5,755 nt of DNA from positions 1-5,755 of the forward strand of contig CAJXXJ010000275.1 of the NCBI GenBank assembly GCA_913062745.1. Reading direction: 5' to 3'. Position 1 is the stretch's first letter; each line of letters opens with the position of its first letter. Both the position numbers and the translations under genes were made by a program. This stretch comes from an uncultured Phaeodactylibacter sp. (GTDB lineage: Bacteria; Bacteroidota; Bacteroidia; Chitinophagales; Saprospiraceae). The notes under the pieces were generated by a model. It was not told where the DNA came from. It did not search any database and saw nothing but the letters and a program-made list of their open reading frames with translations. Below are positions 5,587 to 5,755 of this stretch, piece after piece.

Positions 5587-5755
5587 CGACAGGCTGTCCG
5601 GCCCGGAGGGCTGAGCAGGGCGCCGCATGGGCAATGTGCAGTAAAAGGTAGCTCCTACCCCTTCCTCCCCCTCTGCCCGGAATTGCCCCTGGTGCAAGCT
5701 TATAATTTGCCGCACAATAGCCATCCCGATCCCCGTCCCTTCAAACTCATGGGCC
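5569..5755 (-). CDS. Sensor histidine kinase, C-terminal fragment (5' end outside window)
   Basis: The frame read leftward from the window edge gives 61 residues and a TAA stop at 5569-5571. It opens with AHEFEGTGIGMAIVRQI, the G2 box (GTGIG) of an HATPase_c ATP-binding domain, and then has LHQG, GEEGVGATF and YCTLPM, the standard closing strands of histidine kinases. A tail of about 18 residues rich in proline, serine and glycine follows. The protein would bind ATP and autophosphorylate a histidine that lies beyond the window, as do the sensor domains, so the signal is unknown. There is no response-regulator domain after the kinase in this frame. The gene is convergent with bshB1 and overlaps its end by 18 bp, and no terminator is visible between them. 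The match is short but distinctive. Confidence 0.88.
   Translation of the reverse strand, partial: AHEFEGTGIGMAIVRQIISLHQGQFRAEGEEGVGATFYCTLPMRRPAQPSGPDSLSSVEQK

Overview
The window reads as a chromosomal segment of a fairly GC-rich Bacteroidota, possibly a Saprospiria or Cytophagia relative (inference). The grounds are the gene content (CrtD/CruF/CrtZ carotenoid genes and a BshB1-type deacetylase), two perfect TAnnTTTG elements of the Bacteroidota -7 promoter type, and no Shine-Dalgarno sequences at useful spacing. No mobile element, tRNA, rRNA or CRISPR was seen.

Layout. Positions 1-170 hold no gene, only a cluster of short AT-rich direct and inverted repeats. A minus-strand block then runs from 4177 down to 171. 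Read in transcription order it contains riboflavin synthase (ribE), an 80-nt gap with a hairpin, a CrtD-type carotenoid desaturase, a CruF-type membrane hydratase 3 nt later, CrtZ carotenoid ring hydroxylase 15 nt later, an 81-nt gap, and a GTG-started protein of unknown function with a C-terminal membrane anchor. Positions 4178-4360 form a divergent promoter region with a -7 element on each strand and a dyad between them. On the plus strand follow an unrecognised single-span membrane protein and bshB1, whose start codon overlaps the previous stop (TGATG). At the right edge the C-terminus of a sensor histidine kinase enters on the minus strand and overlaps the end of bshB1 by 18 bp.

How the genes work together. 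CruF adds water to an acyclic psi end, CrtD desaturates the hydroxylated end at 3,4, and CrtZ hydroxylates the beta ring. Together these are the tailoring steps that turn gamma-carotene into a saproxanthin- or myxol-like monocyclic xanthophyll. The backbone genes (GGPP synthase, CrtB, the phytoene desaturase CrtI and a lycopene cyclase) are not here and must lie elsewhere. RibE makes riboflavin, the precursor of the FAD that CrtD needs, so the proximity is plausible but not proof of co-regulation. BshB1 is the GlcNAc-malate deacetylase of bacillithiol synthesis, here coupled to a membrane protein of unknown role. The best candidates for something undescribed are that membrane protein, the tail-anchored protein, and the regulatory structures around ribE.
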